Origin: Bifidobacterium bifidum ATCC 29521 = JCM 1255 = DSM 20456
GTDB taxonomy: Bacteria > Actinomycetota > Actinomycetes > Actinomycetales > Bifidobacteriaceae
NCBI RefSeq assembly: GCF_001025135.1
Contig: NZ_AP012323.1
Coordinates: 620,001 to 684,000 of the forward strand
Direction: 5' to 3'
Length of the DNA stretch: 64,000 nucleotides
Positions within the stretch are counted from its first letter, which is position 1, and each line of letters starts with the position of its first letter. The notes below the pieces were generated by a model. The model worked only from the letters and a program-made list of their open reading frames with translations, was not told where the DNA came from and did not search any database. Of this stretch, positions 36,785-45,944 are shown piece after piece. A program made the position numbers and the translations under genes.

Positions 36785-37074
36785 TACGCCCCGCCTGATG
36801 CAATGCTCTCAGCGTCTGCAGCAGTTGCTCCTGCAAGGCCGTCCTGCCGGCGAAGTACTGGAAGTCGTCGATGAGTACCATGTCGATATGCCTAAACCGG
36901 TTGCCGGACAGGGTGATCCGGTCTTGTTGCAGGTCGGCATCCTGCGCCGTCATGACGAATTCATTGGCATGATCCTCACTGGTGAGATAGAGGTACTTCG
37001 CGGAAGGGAGTCAGCGCGAGCGTTTCGAATGTCTGATCCCTGTTCAGACGTGCAGTCAGATTGATGGCGGGCAT
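36785..37074 (-). pseudogene. Remnant of a DnaA-like AAA+ initiator
   Basis: Leftward. ATG (complement of 37072-37074) follows AGGAGACG and encodes PAINLTARLNRDQTFETLALTP, matching the start of the DnaA ATPase region. The frame then breaks near 37000, and a shifted frame continues KYLYLTSEDHANEFVMTAQ and HIDMVLIDDFQYFAGRTAL, the latter a Walker B and sensor region as in DnaA, to LRALHQAG. The Walker A (P-loop) segment between the two parts is deleted, and the rest is missing where the inverted-repeat element begins. Not the chromosomal dnaA; probably a paralogue or mobile-element gene. Confidence 0.7.
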
Positions 37075-37158
37075 GATCGTCTCCTGTGGGTTGCTCTCCA
37101 TTCGGTAGACGGATTCGCCTCACCGAATGCGGGGATTCCAACATAGGGTCCGATTCAC

Positions 37159-37178
37159 TTATCCGGTAGATATGTTCC
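37159..37178. promoter_or_regulatory. CGGTAGATAT half-site at the 3' end of the WYL gene
   Basis: TTATCCGGTAGATAT (37159-37173) is identical to 59843-59857, where it forms half of a perfect palindrome. Here the second half is replaced by GTTCC. It lies immediately after the stop of the WYL regulator. Confidence 0.4.
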
Positions 37179-37180
37179 TC

Positions 37181-38221
37181 TTATTGTTGCGCGTATGTCG
37201 ACGCCAGATATTCCCCGGTATCGTGCAGCATCTTGCGCAATGAAGCCGGCGACAATATCTCGATGATGTGCGAATCCGCGTACTGCAACGCCCACCAAAG
37301 GGTCGCGTGTTCGTTCGCGACGACGTGCACATCGTATTCGCGCTCGCCGGTCTGGACGACATCGGCGTCGGCGAACCAGTCGTACAGCGGTTCAAGCGCC
37401 CCGTGGATCTTCATGTGGATCGGCGTCGCCTTGCCGTCCATCGGATAAGGTCGCTCGTTCATATGCCGCACGATGTCGAACGGTTGCCCCGGCGTGGGGC
37501 TGAAGCTGTCGAGCGTGCGTTTGAGTGAGTGGTCTGGCCCCTCAATGGACAGGTCCCGGATGCGTTCCACATGCAGGTAGGACAGCGAGTCATACCGGTG
37601 CATGTGGCACAGCAGGTAGTATTTGCTGTTCTTGTACATCAGGTGGTAGGGGTCCGCCAGATATGTCTTGATGTCGCCGTCGCCGTTACGGCGGGGGACG
37701 AGATTGCCGTTGACGTCGTACGTGCAGTACCGGAACCGGATCACGCGCCCGTATGCGATGGCATCGTTCAGAATCTCGATGTTGTTGAGGAACTCCGTAT
37801 TGTAGTTCTTGGGCGTGGTGAGTTGTTCGAGGCCGCGCAATTGGCCGGATTTGCCGGCGAACGTGTAGATCTTGGCGATGAGTTCGCGTAGGTATTCGCC
37901 GTCCGAGCTCGACAGCGCCGCGCCGTCCACGAGCAGGCGCATCTGCGCGATGTCGAAGACCGGTTCGATGTACCAGCCGGGTCGGGGGTTGGCGCTTTCC
38001 GCGTTGACCAGATCCCGCCGGTCGAGGTGGCCCACATGGCGGTCGAACGGCGTCATGGACTGCAATGCCTTGAGATGCCCGCGCACGGTTTTGTCGGATA
38101 CATTGATGCGTTTGCTGATTTCCGCGGCAGTGAGGCCGTGCTCGGGGTCGGTGTGCTTGATGAGCTGTTCCAGGATTTCGATGACGATCTGAGCGGTGGG
38201 GAGTGCCGATGATGCAGCCAC
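37181..38221 (-). CDS. WYL-domain transcriptional regulator
   Basis: 346 residues. An N-terminal winged helix (QIVIEILEQLIKHTDPEHGLTAAEISKRINVSDKTVRGHLKAL) is followed by a linker and a WYL sensor domain (about 145-230: AIAYGRVIRFRYCTYDVNG, TYLADPYHLMYKNSKYYLLCHMHRYDSLSYLHVERIRDLSI) and a WCX-like C-terminal domain. WYL proteins bind ligands, often nucleic acids or nucleotides, and frequently regulate defence or DNA-damage genes. A near-palindromic site lies 49 bases upstream of the start, consistent with autoregulation. Confidence 0.92.
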   Translation of the reverse strand: MAASSALPTAQIVIEILEQLIKHTDPEHGLTAAEISKRINVSDKTVRGHLKALQSMTPFDRHVGHLDRRDLVNAESANPRPGWYIEPVFDIAQMRLLVDGAALSSSDGEYLRELIAKIYTFAGKSGQLRGLEQLTTPKNYNTEFLNNIEILNDAIAYGRVIRFRYCTYDVNGNLVPRRNGDGDIKTYLADPYHLMYKNSKYYLLCHMHRYDSLSYLHVERIRDLSIEGPDHSLKRTLDSFSPTPGQPFDIVRHMNERPYPMDGKATPIHMKIHGALEPLYDWFADADVVQTGEREYDVHVVANEHATLWWALQYADSHIIEILSPASLRKMLHDTGEYLASTYAQQ

Positions 38222-38269
38222 GATGTCTCCTCTCCCTTGACGGATACCGTGCCACCTGGGTGATTAAAA

Positions 38270-38285
38270 CGGTAGATAACTACCG
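38270..38285. promoter_or_regulatory. Palindromic site upstream of the WYL regulator
   Basis: CGGTAGATAACTACCG has perfect 6-bp arms and differs at one position from CGGTAGATATCTACCG at 59848-59863. It is placed upstream of the leftward WYL gene and is the best candidate for its operator. Confidence 0.55.
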
Positions 38286-38360
38286 GTAATCATATCATCG
38301 CCTGTTGCGTGTGGCGTATCGCTCTCAATGAGAGCGATACGCCACACGGATAAGGATCCA

Positions 38361-39188
38361 TCAGAAATCGAAATTGTCCGGGTCGGCGCTGTTGCGCTTA
38401 CCGGTGTCCATGGCACTGATCGCAGCCATGTCATCGTCCGACAGCACGAAGTCGAACACGTCGATGTTCTGCCTGATGCGATCGGCGTGCGTGGACTTCG
38501 GCAGCACGACGACGCCGCGCTGGATGTGCCAGCGGATCACGGTCTGCGCAGCGGACTTACCGTACTTCGCGCCGATCTCGGCCAGCTCGGGGATGGCGAG
38601 CAGGTCGCCGCCGGTGCCGCCCAGCGGGCTGTACGCCTCGGTGGCGATGCCCTTGGCAGACAGCTCGTCCACCAGCGGCTGGTTGGTGAACTGCGGCGAG
38701 GATTCGATCTGATCGACGGCCGGCGTCACGTCGCTGTTCTTCAGCAGGTCGGCGAGATGATGCGGCTGGAAATTGCTCACGCCGATCGCCTTCGCACGCC
38801 CGGAGGCATAGATCTCCTGCAGGTCGTCCCACGCCTGCTGCCAGACGTCCGCCGGCCAGTGGATCAGATACAGATCCACATAATCCATGCCCAGGCGGTC
38901 GAGGCTCTCCTGGAACGCTTCTTTGCCGCGGTGCGCGCGAATGTCGTCGTTCCACAGCTTGGTGGTGACGAACAGGTCGCCTCGCGGCACGCCGGAACGG
39001 CGGATTCCCTCGCCGACAGACGTCTCGTTGCGATATATCATCGCCGTGTCGATATGCCTATATCCGTTCTCCAACGCGGTCTGCACCGCGTTTACCGTCG
39101 TGTCGCCGTCCGGCGTGCGGAACACGCCCAGACCGATCTGCGGGATGACCGTGCCGTTGTTCAGCGTGATCGTCGATTGAATCGCCAT
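38361..39188 (-). CDS. Aldo/keto reductase (2,5-diketogluconate reductase-like)
   Basis: NADPH-dependent carbonyl reductase of 275 residues. TIM-barrel signatures: GYRHIDTAMIYRNETSVGEGI (catalytic Asp and Tyr), FVTTKLWNDDIR (catalytic Lys), LYLIHWPADVW (catalytic His), AIGVSNFQPHHL, and the cofactor motif VVLPKSTHADRIRQN. The start was set at the ATG spaced eight bases from AGGAGA; the long upstream open frame is not coding. A second AKR starts 300 bases away on the other strand. Confidence 0.93.
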   Translation of the reverse strand: MAIQSTITLNNGTVIPQIGLGVFRTPDGDTTVNAVQTALENGYRHIDTAMIYRNETSVGEGIRRSGVPRGDLFVTTKLWNDDIRAHRGKEAFQESLDRLGMDYVDLYLIHWPADVWQQAWDDLQEIYASGRAKAIGVSNFQPHHLADLLKNSDVTPAVDQIESSPQFTNQPLVDELSAKGIATEAYSPLGGTGGDLLAIPELAEIGAKYGKSAAQTVIRWHIQRGVVVLPKSTHADRIRQNIDVFDFVLSDDDMAAISAMDTGKRNSADPDNFDF

Positions 39189-39488
39189 GACCATTGTCTC
39201 CTGTGATATTGCCGATGATGCGTCGCAGACAATTGTAATGATGCCGGCGAAGGCGAATCGACAGGCGAGCAGGCAATGCTGCGCCCGCAGGACGTCCCAA
39301 ATCGCAGGTCCCGGCCGGGACGGGGGGCGTTTCCTCGCCGTGCCCGACCGCGGGTGGGCAAGAGATGAACGATGACGCTTGCGCATGCATGGCCGCGTAT
39401 TACCATGAGTACTGGTTCGCAGGTGTGGCGCCGTGGGGTGCCGGGCGGCGGCGATCGTCCGCCGCGAATCCGTGGGGAAACGAGGCAT

Positions 39489-40397
39489 ATGGTGAGTGAT
39501 GACACGACGCGGGGGCAGCAGGGGAGTGCCGAGGCTCAGGAGCTGACGCTGAACGACAAGGCGCATTCGGTGATTCCTCAGATAGGGTTCGGCACGTTCC
39601 AGATTCCGCCGGAGGACACACAGCGCGCGGTCGAGGAGGCGCTGGAGATCGGCTACCGGCACATCGACACCGCGGCCGCGTACTACAACGAGAAAGAGGT
39701 CGGCGACGCGCTGAAGGCCACCGGCATGGCCGGCAAGGTGTGGGTGACGACCAAGCTGCGCAACTGCGACCAGGGGTATGATTCGACGATGGTCGCGTTC
39801 GACCGTTCCCGCAGCAACCTCGGCGTCGACGTGGTGGACATGTATCTGATCCACTGGCCATTCGCCGCGGCGGGGTTCTTCAAGGAGACGTGGCGCGCGC
39901 TGCTGAAGCTGCGCGACGAAGGCGCGGTCCGTGTGCCCGGCGTCAGCAACTTCCTGCCGCAGCACCTGCGTGCGCTGATCGAGGATTCCGGTGAGACCCC
40001 GGCCGTGAACCAGATCGAGGTCCATCCTCGGTTCAACCAGCCGGGAAACCGTGCGTTCTGCGCGGCGAACGGCGTGGCCGTCGAGGCATACAGCCCGCTC
40101 GGCCACGGAAAGGACATCGAATCCGAGCCCGTCGTCGCCGCGGCGAAGGCGCATGATGTCACGCCGGCGCAGGTGGTGCTGCGCTGGCACACGCAGGAGG
40201 GGCGCATCATTATCCCCAAGTCGAAGCACGTGGAACGCATGCGGGTGAACCTCGCCAGCTCCGATTTCGATTTGACGTCGGCCGAACTGGCGGCGATCGA
40301 TGCGCTCGACGACCCGCATGACAACGTCAGCGCCGATCCGGCGACCTTCATGCATTCCCAGTCGTGGGCCGACCAGCACGTGCGCGGCAATATCTGA
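39489..40397 (+). CDS. Aldo/keto reductase, second copy
   Basis: About 302 residues. Motifs GYRHIDTAAAYYNEKEVGDAL, VWVTTKLRNCDQGYD, MYLIHWPFAAAGFF, PGVSNFLPQHL and IIIPKSKHVERMRVN give the catalytic Asp, Tyr, Lys and His. ATG 39489 lies close to ACGAGG; GTG 39492 and ATG 39405 are alternatives. It is divergent from the other AKR but clearly different in sequence, so an ancient duplication or separate origin is more likely than a recent copy. Confidence 0.92.
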   Translation: MVSDDTTRGQQGSAEAQELTLNDKAHSVIPQIGFGTFQIPPEDTQRAVEEALEIGYRHIDTAAAYYNEKEVGDALKATGMAGKVWVTTKLRNCDQGYDSTMVAFDRSRSNLGVDVVDMYLIHWPFAAAGFFKETWRALLKLRDEGAVRVPGVSNFLPQHLRALIEDSGETPAVNQIEVHPRFNQPGNRAFCAANGVAVEAYSPLGHGKDIESEPVVAAAKAHDVTPAQVVLRWHTQEGRIIIPKSKHVERMRVNLASSDFDLTSAELAAIDALDDPHDNVSADPATFMHSQSWADQHVRGNI

Positions 40398-40498
40398 TTG
40401 TGGCGGGGAGGGACGGTCGGCGGGATCACCCCCAGTCGGCTGCGGCTTGGTCTGTGGGCGAGATGTAAGCGGGCGTGGGTTGTGCGGAGGTGCGCGGT

Positions 40499-40921
40499 AT
40501 GGATGGTGAAATGGAGCGGGTCTTGCCGGATGATGCGGACGATGGTGCCGAACGCCGGTGGATCGATGACACGCTGAACCGGCTTTCGCGCTCCTCATTC
40601 CGTGCGAAATTCGAGTTGTCGGCGAAGGACCGCGCGTATGCGCGGGCGAAGGGCAAGGCCATGATCGATCGCCATGCCCGCGAGCTGCTGCGCGCCCGCA
40701 TCGGGGCGGCGAATCCGCGCAACGACGGGCGCCAGACGCCGTGGCGCGGGCATCCGGTGTTTACCGCGCAGCATGCCACCGCCACGTGCTGCCGCGGGTG
40801 CATCGCCAAATGGCACCATCTTCCCCAAGGCAGGGAGCTCACCGATGCCGAAATCGATCGCTTGGCGGACCTGGTCATGGCGTGGATAGAGCGCGATCTC
40901 ATACGTCATCCCGCCGTCTGA
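40499..40921 (+). CDS. DUF4186 protein
   Basis: 140 residues. The DUF4186 core is well preserved: LSRSSFRAKFELSAKDRAYARAKG, NDGRQTPWRGHPVFTAQHATATCCRGCIAKWHHLPQGRELTD, and LADLVMAWIERDL. The CCRGC cysteines with nearby His residues suggest metal binding. Function is unknown. GGAGG lies eight bases before ATG 40499; the frame extends upstream without a ribosome site. Confidence 0.88.
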   Translation: MDGEMERVLPDDADDGAERRWIDDTLNRLSRSSFRAKFELSAKDRAYARAKGKAMIDRHARELLRARIGAANPRNDGRQTPWRGHPVFTAQHATATCCRGCIAKWHHLPQGRELTDAEIDRLADLVMAWIERDLIRHPAV

Positions 40922-41081
40922 GTTCGTCCATCGTGCTGCATCCGCCGCGGGCGAGGCATACGGTTCGGGGCCGATGTTGCCGCCGCCGAAAAAAATATGA
41001 AGGCGATTACAATCGTGATTTTTTGTGAAGGTGTTGCGTCGCTGCTGGATAAATGACCGTTTCTCAGTCGCAGAGGAAGTT

Positions 41082-41610
41082 ATGGCGATGATGGCACAAG
41101 ACGGAACCTGTCTCATATCACGGTCGTCGCGAAAGGAAAATTACTGGTTTGTAATGGAAAAACCAGACAACTATTTTCAAGGAAAGCGGTGCGTGGTGGC
41201 ACTGATAGTGGCCATGACGCTTCTTTCGGGAGCGGGATTCACGGCGTCCGTAGCATCCGCGGACACCGACACGGTGGGCTATGAGACTGATCGCATTGCA
41301 TTTTCAGGGGCTCGGACCGTATGCGGGGAGGGCTCCATCGATTTCGCGGCTCTGACCCGCTCCCGGATGTTCCTGATTGACGGGGGCCGGCGTGGAACTG
41401 AAGGGGCCTGACACCGACTATCAGTGCCCGGGTGGCATCATCGGCTTTGACAATTGCTCGAATGCCGGTTACGGCAGTGCGGAGATCATCCGTCCGACGG
41501 ATGTCAAGGGAAAGAAGAAGCCGGATTCGTCGCGTCCCTATCTATGTTTCCTGGCCGAACACATGAATGTGCCTCCTGCTGACGATGCCGTGTACTATCT
41601 GCAGGAATGA
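41082..41610 (+). pseudogene. Frameshifted small secreted protein
   Basis: Starts ATG 41082 after AGAGGAAG (or ATG 41154). A signal peptide is clear (KRCVVALIVAMTLLSGAGFTASVASA), followed by DTDTVGYETDRIAFSGARTVCGEGSID. At the run GGGGG (41382-41386) the frame is lost: removing one G joins FLIDG to AGVELKGPDTDYQCPGGIIGF and continues to PADDAVYYLQE with stop at 41608-41610. The region upstream is AT-richer than average. It could be a true pseudogene, a phase-variable gene or a sequencing error. No family was recognised. Confidence 0.65.
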
Positions 41611-41983
41611 CCGGGCGCGGGCCTGCGCCGGACCGGTGTAGAGGTGACCGGGCTGTCGAAGTTGTGCCACACCAGGGCAATTTCGGCGGTTTTGAGCGTG
41701 GTGTGGCCACGTCCGTATGTAGGGATGTTTACACGTGGCGAGCAAACCGTTGGAAAATGGCGGTTTGTGGTTTCAGCTGTCTACCCGCGCTGTACCATAC
41801 CAGAGAATGATAAGGTTAACATCGCATTGTGAGGCACGCGAATTGCCACACAATGCCTAAAAGACGTGTTTTCTCGCTGGTGTGGTACAGCCTCGACGCC
41901 GATCGTCTCACATTGCAGACGGTGAATCTCGAAGCATGGATGGCGCGGCCCTGCCGGTGCATGGCATGATGATGCGACTCGTG
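41611..41983. other. Gene-free stretch with nested inverted repeats
   Basis: No supported gene on either strand. It contains GTTGTGCCACACCAGGG near 41660, a related GTGGTGTGGCCAC near 41700, and the nested inverted repeat listed separately. The base composition is lower in GC than nearby genes. Confidence 0.5.
41789..41891. repeat. Nested inverted repeat
   Basis: Outer arms GCTGTACCATACCAGAGAA (41789-41807) and TTCTCGCTGGTGTGGTACAGC (41871-41891) pair with a few mismatches; inner arms GCATTGTG (41824-41831) and CACAATGC (41849-41856) pair perfectly. Together they could form a cruciform or a structured RNA of about 100 bases. Confidence 0.55.
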
Positions 41984-42952
41984 TCAGACCGCGGATTCAC
42001 GTCGCTTTTTTCGGTCAGCCGCCTTTTCCCGGCGTGCCAGCTCCTCGACCGTCATGGCGATCACACGAAAATCGACGTCACAGCCGCGGAGGGTAAGCTC
42101 ACGCGCGACATTGAGCGCGAATTCGGCACATGCGACCTCGTCTCTGATGTCATCGGCCGTTATGACGATGATCGTCCATCCCAATTGCCGAAGCCGGTCT
42201 CGTTTTTTGCGATCCCTGCGCCATTGGTGCTTGTCGGTCCGATGATGATCGCCGTCGTATTCCACCGCGACCTTGAAATGCTTCCATGCAATGTCCAGGC
42301 TCATTGGCTTGCCCGAATCGAACATCGCCCTGTCGACATGGCAGTTGACCTCCGCGTCGGGCAGGCCGTGCCGGAGGAGTACCAGTCTCGCCTTGCTCTC
42401 CTTCGGCGACAGCACGTTGGCCTTGACCAGTTGCAGTGCGGTCCGGCAAGCGGTCTTCCCGAGAAAGTATGGCGCATTGTCGATGAACTCGCGCAAGGAC
42501 GACAAGACCAGTCGGGGATATCTGCCCGATGATTTCGATATGGCGGTGATGATGGCCTCCGCCAGTATGACGAGTTCCTCCAAGGACACGTGTGATGACA
42601 GCTGCGCCCAGGCATGGAAGGGATGCAACGCGAATACATTGCCCTTGATCGGTACGCACGCATCAGGATGAGTGGCGATCAGCTTCCATACATGCGGATG
42701 CGTGCCGGGAATGCGGCGCCGCCTCCTGTCGGGAGTGCTGGAGGTGATGTGCAGCATCTCCGCGTCCAGATCGCAGGCCTCCGGCAACGGCACCTGCTGC
42801 AGGGCGAGAGCGGTGGTCATGCCGAACAGCACATTGCCTCCGATGCGCCACGCCAATGCGGCGCAGCACATGATGGCATCCTGGGCGCGGTCGCGCAGCG
42901 ATTGCGTCATGGGCGTTCTCTCGCCCATCGGCTGGAGCATCACATCGTTCAT
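41984..42952 (-). CDS. DUF559/Vsr-like nuclease-domain protein
   Basis: About 322 residues from the ATG at 42952; the open frame extends to 43027 without a better ribosome site, and later ATGs are possible. The N-terminal two thirds have no recognised enzyme domain. The C-terminal ~110 residues fit a DUF559, Vsr-like PD-(D/E)xK fold: SLDIAWKHFKVAVEYDGDHH, then WRRDRKKRDRLRQLGWTIIVITADDI. This architecture is frequent in actinobacteria and usually unassigned; a DNA-processing or abortive-infection role is conjecture. Confidence 0.75.
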   Translation of the reverse strand: MNDVMLQPMGERTPMTQSLRDRAQDAIMCCAALAWRIGGNVLFGMTTALALQQVPLPEACDLDAEMLHITSSTPDRRRRRIPGTHPHVWKLIATHPDACVPIKGNVFALHPFHAWAQLSSHVSLEELVILAEAIITAISKSSGRYPRLVLSSLREFIDNAPYFLGKTACRTALQLVKANVLSPKESKARLVLLRHGLPDAEVNCHVDRAMFDSGKPMSLDIAWKHFKVAVEYDGDHHRTDKHQWRRDRKKRDRLRQLGWTIIVITADDIRDEVACAEFALNVARELTLRGCDVDFRVIAMTVEELARREKAADRKKRRESAV

Positions 42953-43004
42953 GAATGTCACGGTAGCGTATTCGCGCTGTCGGTGTGATGAACCATGGAA
43001 AAAA

Positions 43005-43048
43005 TGTGGATATGTGGATGAATGCATGGATATCCACAGCTATCCACA
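43005..43048. promoter_or_regulatory. Cluster of four DnaA-box-like nonamers
   Basis: TGTGGATAT (43005-43013), TGTGGATGA (43013-43021), ATATCCACA (43030-43038) and CTATCCACA (43040-43048). Three match TTATCCACA at 8 of 9 positions, the second at 7 of 9. They are arranged as two inverted pairs between the DUF559 gene and hisD. Either a DnaA-binding regulatory site or an operator for another regulator. Confidence 0.4.
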
Positions 43049-43139
43049 TCGCCGACGAGCCTGCGCGATTTCTCACGATGTGGGTGATACGGCGATTCTG
43101 GGAGGATTACGACAGCGTGCATTGGTACGATAGGGCGTT

Positions 43140-44537
43140 ATGAGCGAGAACATCATGCGAATCATTGATCTACGGGGCAAGAACCTGTCCCGCGCCGAGT
43201 TACTTGCCGCGATGCCGCGCGCCGCGATGGGCACTTCCGAAGCCACCGATCTGGTGCGGCCTATTCTTGACGACGTCAAGGAACGCGGCGCCGCGGCCCT
43301 GCGAGACTTCGAGGAGAAGTTCGATCATGTGCGTCCCGAGCACCTGCGCGTGCCGGTCGAGGCGATGACCGCGGCACTTGAGACGCTTGATCCCGAAGTA
43401 CGCGCCGCCATCGAGGAGTCCGTGCGTCGCGCACGCGCCGTCGCCGCCAACCAGGTGCCGAAGGACTTTTACACCGATCTGGCCGAAGGCGCCCGCGTCG
43501 CCGAGCGTTGGATTCCGATCCAGCGCGTCGGTCTGTACGTGCCCGGCGGCAAGGCTGTCTACCCGTCTTCCGTGATCATGAACGCCGTGCCGGCGCAGGC
43601 CGCTGGCGTCGAGTCGCTGGCCATCGCCACTCCGCCCGCACGCGACAACGCGGAAGGACTGCCCAACAAGACCATCCTCGCCACCTGCGCCATCCTCGGC
43701 GTCGACGAGGTCTACGCGGTCGGTGGCACCCAGGCCATCGCCATGTTCGCATACGGAGCCAAGGGCTCCGAGCCGCAGGACGGAGACGTGCTGTGCGACC
43801 CGGTCGACAAGATCACCGGCCCGGGCAACATCTTCGTGGCCACCGCCAAGTCGCTCGTCTCCGCGTTCGTGGGCATCGACGCGGTCGCCGGCCCCACCGA
43901 GATCGGCATCATCGCCGACAAGACCGCCGACCCGAGCCTGCTGGCCGCCGACCTGATCGGTCAGGCCGAGCATGACGAGCTCGCCGGCTCCGTGCTGTTC
44001 ACCGATTCCACCGAGATCGCCGAGAAGGTTCAGGAGTCCCTGAACTACCGCGTGCCGCGCACCGAACACGCCGAGCGCGTCCACACGTCGCTGTCCGGAA
44101 GCCAGTCGGCCATCGTCCTGACCGACAGCCTCGACCAGTCCATCGACGCGGCCAACGCATATGCGGCCGAGCATCTCGAAATCCAGACTGCCGACGCGGA
44201 CGCCGTCGTGCCACGCATCAAGAACGCGGGCGCCATCTTCCGCGGCCCGTACTCCCCGGTGCCGCTGGGCGATTACATGTCCGGCTCCAACCACGTGCTG
44301 CCCACCGGCGGCACCGCCCGCTTCGCCGCGGGACTCGGCGTGCACACGTTCATGAAGCCCGTCGAGGTCATCGAATACGACGAGGAGGGCCTGAAGGCCC
44401 TCGCTGCGCGCATCAACGCCTTCGCCGTCTCCGAGGACCTGCCCGCCCACGGCGAGTGTGTCCTGTCGCGCTTCGTCAAGGATCCGTACGACAAGGCCAC
44501 GCTGCGCGAACAGGAGAAGGAAGCCGGTCTGCGCTAA
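43140..44537 (+). CDS. hisD: Histidinol dehydrogenase
   Basis: Last two oxidation steps of histidine synthesis. Family motifs: ERWIPIQRVGLYVPGGKAVYPSSVIMNAVPAQAAGV, GVDEVYAVGGTQAIAMFAYG, DKITGPGNIFVATAKSLV, and the Zn/substrate residues in AEHDELAGSVLF and SNHVLPTGGTARF. 465 residues from ATG 43140; ATG 43155 (MRIIDLRG) is an alternative. TACGAT lies 8 bases before the first ATG and no ribosome site is seen, so a leaderless message is possible. First gene of the his cluster. Confidence 0.97.
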   Translation: MSENIMRIIDLRGKNLSRAELLAAMPRAAMGTSEATDLVRPILDDVKERGAAALRDFEEKFDHVRPEHLRVPVEAMTAALETLDPEVRAAIEESVRRARAVAANQVPKDFYTDLAEGARVAERWIPIQRVGLYVPGGKAVYPSSVIMNAVPAQAAGVESLAIATPPARDNAEGLPNKTILATCAILGVDEVYAVGGTQAIAMFAYGAKGSEPQDGDVLCDPVDKITGPGNIFVATAKSLVSAFVGIDAVAGPTEIGIIADKTADPSLLAADLIGQAEHDELAGSVLFTDSTEIAEKVQESLNYRVPRTEHAERVHTSLSGSQSAIVLTDSLDQSIDAANAYAAEHLEIQTADADAVVPRIKNAGAIFRGPYSPVPLGDYMSGSNHVLPTGGTARFAAGLGVHTFMKPVEVIEYDEEGLKALAARINAFAVSEDLPAHGECVLSRFVKDPYDKATLREQEKEAGLR

Positions 44538-44606
44538 GGGCTGCTTGGGTGGTTTGCCCCCCCAGTCTGCCGCGTGCGAATGCGAATACAACCCCCGTCA
44601 GCGGGA
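44538..44606. repeat. G/C-rich intergenic repeat, copy 3 (partial)
   Basis: Between hisD and hisC: GGTTTGCCCCCCCAGTCTG followed by ACAACCCCCGTCAGCGGGAC. These are the two modules of the repeat seen at 8.77, 27.4 and 63.9 kb, here degenerate. Confidence 0.5.
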
Positions 44607-44631
44607 CTATAGACGGAAAGAACAGAGAGCA

Positions 44632-45807
44632 ATGAGTGAGAACAACAGCAATGCAATTCCGGCGAGCCTGCCGCTCAGGGACGATCTGATCGGCGAGGAG
44701 CCGTACGGCGCGCCGCAGCTCGACGTGCCGGTGTGCCTGAACGTCAACGAGAACCCGTATGCGCCGGATCCAGCCGTGTGCGACACCATCGCCAGGCGCG
44801 TGCGTGAGATCGCGCCCACGCTCAACCGCTACCCGGATCGCGAGCATATCGAACTTCGCCAGGCGTTCTCCGACTACCTCGCCCGCGAATCCGGCACCCG
44901 TCTCGACGTGGACGAACTGTGGGGCGCGAACGGCTCCAACGAGATTATGCTCCAGCTGTTCCAGGCCTTCGGCGGCCCGGGCCGCACCGCCTTGGGCGCC
45001 GACCCGACCTACTCCATGTACCCCGAATACGCGCGCGACACGTTCACTGGCTGGAAGCTCGCCCACCGCAACGCCGATTTCACGCTGAACGTCGACAGGG
45101 TAATCGAGGCCATCGCCGAGGTCAAGCCCTCGATGGTGCTGCTCACCAGCCCGAACAACCCCACCGGCACGCCGCTGCCGATGGCCGACATCGAACGCAT
45201 CCTCGCCGCCTGCGAGACCGCCGACGTGGCGGGCGCGGGCGAAGGCGTCCACCCGATCCTCGTCATCGACGAGGCGTACGTGGAGTTCCGCAAGCCCGGC
45301 ACGCCGAGCGCGGTCTCGCTCATCAAGAACCACCCGAACCTCGCCGTCAGCCGCACGATGAGCAAGGCGTTCGCATTCGCCGGCGCACGTGTCGGCTATC
45401 TCGCCGCGAGCAAGGGCATCATCGACTGCGTGCGCATCGTGCGTATGCCCTACCACCTGTCCGCCGTGACCCAGGCCGCCGCGCTCGCGGCGTTCGAACA
45501 CACCGACGAGCAGCTGAGCCGCGTCGAGCACTTGCGTGAGATCCGCGAATCCACCGCCGAATGGCTGTCACGTCAGACCTACAAGGGCGAGCCGCTCGAA
45601 GTGGCCGAGTCCGGTTCGAACTTCCTGCTGTTCGGTGGGCATTTCGACGACCGCGAGGCCATCTTCGACGAGCTGCTCAGGCGCGGCGTGCTCATCCGCG
45701 TGGTCGGCCCGGACGGCTGGCTGCGCATGTGCATGGGCACCGACAAGGAGATGGAACAATTCCGTAACGCGCTGACCGAAGCATTGCGTATTGTAGAAAG
45801 CAGATAA
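44632..45807 (+). CDS. hisC: Histidinol-phosphate aminotransferase
   Basis: PLP enzyme converting imidazole-acetol phosphate to histidinol phosphate. Class I/II aminotransferase motifs: [53 protein letters not shown], and the PLP lysine in [17 protein letters not shown]. 391 residues from ATG 44632, which follows a weak GAAAGAACAGAGAG site. The frame is open into hisD but that part is not coding. Confidence 0.96.
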   Translation: MSENNSNAIPASLPLRDDLIGEEPYGAPQLDVPVCLNVNENPYAPDPAVCDTIARRVREIAPTLNRYPDREHIELRQAFSDYLARESGTRLDVDELWGANGSNEIMLQLFQAFGGPGRTALGADPTYSMYPEYARDTFTGWKLAHRNADFTLNVDRVIEAIAEVKPSMVLLTSPNNPTGTPLPMADIERILAACETADVAGAGEGVHPILVIDEAYVEFRKPGTPSAVSLIKNHPNLAVSRTMSKAFAFAGARVGYLAASKGIIDCVRIVRMPYHLSAVTQAAALAAFEHTDEQLSRVEHLREIRESTAEWLSRQTYKGEPLEVAESGSNFLLFGGHFDDREAIFDELLRRGVLIRVVGPDGWLRMCMGTDKEMEQFRNALTEALRIVESR

Positions 45808-45944
45808 CAACTCCCGAAACGCCGGCGGCGCGCGCGACCATTAACGTCATGACCCGTCGTCGGCGACCGCCGACCGGCACACTGGCCGGCAGGCAAGCCG
45901 GGACTTATCGGGACATATCAGGATCAAGGACCAAGGAGCACATC

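Noticed and set aside
38361..40598. 745-codon open frame on the minus strand spanning two aldo-keto reductases
   Set aside because: Only the 38361-39188 part matches a protein family; the rest is antisense to the second reductase and upstream non-coding sequence.
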